The notes beneath the pieces were generated by a model that made no database searches, was not told where the DNA came from, and saw only the letters and a program-made list of their open reading frames with translations. 14,213 nt of DNA from JAQVUB01 sp033809415 (GTDB lineage Bacteria > Verrucomicrobiota > Lentisphaeria > Oligosphaerales > Oligosphaeraceae): contig JAPXLT010000105.1 of NCBI GenBank assembly GCA_033809415.1, positions 1 through 14,213 on the forward strand. Reading direction: 5' to 3'. Both the position numbers and the translations under genes were made by a program. Shown piece by piece: positions 13,893 to 14,213 of this stretch (its first letter is position 1; each line of letters starts with the position of its first letter).

Positions 13893-14065
13893 GGGTGCAG
13901 GGTGCAGGGTGCAGGGTGCAGGGGACAGGGTGCAGGGGACAGGGTGCAGGGTGCAGGGTGCGGGGGACAGGGTGCGGGGTTTAAAAAGTGGCGTAACCGT
14001 CCCGGTTGCGACTTCCGCTTGCAGTCCCACCCGTCAAAGCACCAACCATATAAAAAAATTTCGTA
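13893..14065. repeat. Composite repeat: GGTGCAG tract, TTTAAAAAGTGGCG module and CCACCCGTCAAAGCA module
   Basis: GGTGCAG, GGGGACAG and GGTGCGGG units run from about 13893 to 13979. The TTTAAAAAGTGGCG module follows (13980-14011, 28 of 32 positions shared with 2271-2302). Then comes CCACCCGTCAAAGCA (14027-14041, identical to 6700-6714) and a truncated TTTCGTA. The order shows that modules found separately elsewhere in the window are parts of one composite intergenic element. Confidence 0.8.
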
Positions 14066-14213
14066 CTACTATCGCCCAAAATCTTCTTTTTTGTGCAAGA
14101 TCTTCAAAAACCAGATTCGCAAGTTGCTGACCTTGAGGCTCTTTCTCATTTTTGAGAAGATTTTTGAACTTTTTGAGTTTCGATCTGACCGATCATTCGC
14201 CCATGTGGGTTGC
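14066..14213. other. Right-edge region with a small hairpin; no supported gene
   Basis: A minus-strand frame is open from the window edge to a TAG at 14069-14071 (about 47 residues, Lys/Ser-rich), which could be the tail of a gene beyond the edge but shows no recognisable motif. TTCTCA-TTTT-TGAGAA (14143-14158) is a perfect 6-bp hairpin followed by GATTTTTGAACTTTTTGAG, a weak terminator-like context. Nothing else is seen. Confidence 0.4.

Noticed and set aside
1..14065. The whole window as a mobile element bounded by inverted GGTGCAG tracts
   Set aside because: The same tract also occurs internally at 2220-2270, there is no integrase or transposase, and the genes are mostly housekeeping or metabolic. 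The tracts look like dispersed low-complexity repeats.
13831..14130. Plus-strand 99-residue frame over the right-hand composite repeat
   Set aside because: It overlaps the 3' end of the pseudopilin and its sequence is translated GGTGCAG repeat.

Overview
The window looks like a piece of chromosome from a Lentisphaerae-type bacterium (Victivallis-like), or a close relative in the Planctomycetes-Verrucomicrobia-Chlamydiae group. This is inferred from three things: a short pseudopilin with an FTLIELLVVIAIIAIL leader and an H/D-rich tail, a GntR-LacI hybrid regulator beside a large secreted CBM9-like/GH123-like glycosidase, and intergenic regions crowded with short degenerate repeats. No rRNA, tRNA, transposase, phage gene or CRISPR array is visible.

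Layout. Positions 1-2095, minus strand: a vapBC toxin-antitoxin pair (antitoxin first) followed 21 nt later by a membrane-anchored ClpP-class protease of the NfeD family. Positions 2156-2672: a gene-free stretch with a composite repeat and fifteen perfectly phased 9-bp units. Positions 2673-3821, plus strand: the beta (Na+ channel) subunit of a sodium-pumping decarboxylase, without its partner subunits. Positions 3889-4560, minus strand: a YceH/DUF480 protein. Positions 4760-6685, plus strand: a two-domain protein that looks like MurU (nucleotidyltransferase) fused to AmgK (sugar kinase), two consecutive steps of cell-wall sugar recycling. Positions 6824-13879: a carbohydrate-related locus made of an unrecognised 418-aa protein (minus), a GntR-type regulator with a sugar-binding-protein-like sensor (plus), a 1069-aa exported glycosidase-like protein (plus) and a pseudopilin (plus).

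The most informative signal is regulatory. The 418-aa gene and the 1069-aa gene lie on opposite strands on either side of the regulator, yet carry almost the same 68-nt promoter region (55 of 68 positions identical, no gaps): TTGACA, a 17-nt spacer, TATAtT or TATAgT, a 17-bp palindrome over the -10 box, and a conserved TATGCAyTTGCCGGTT block in the leader. The regulator's own putative promoter also holds TTTTGCCGG. The simplest reading is a small sugar-responsive regulon: regulator, cytoplasmic protein of unknown activity and secreted glycosidase.

The spaces between genes hold several repeat families that recur within the window: (GGTGCAG)n tracts with a TTTAAAAAGTGGCG module, a CCACCCGTCAAAGCA module, a TTCGTGnnTTTCGTGGTTAAAAAA-like element in at least seven copies, an ~80-bp palindrome with a half-copy elsewhere, and GTCCA-based tandem repeats. 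They explain several long but spurious open frames and false N-terminal extensions, so starts were re-chosen for vapB, vapC, the decarboxylase subunit, yceH and the regulator.
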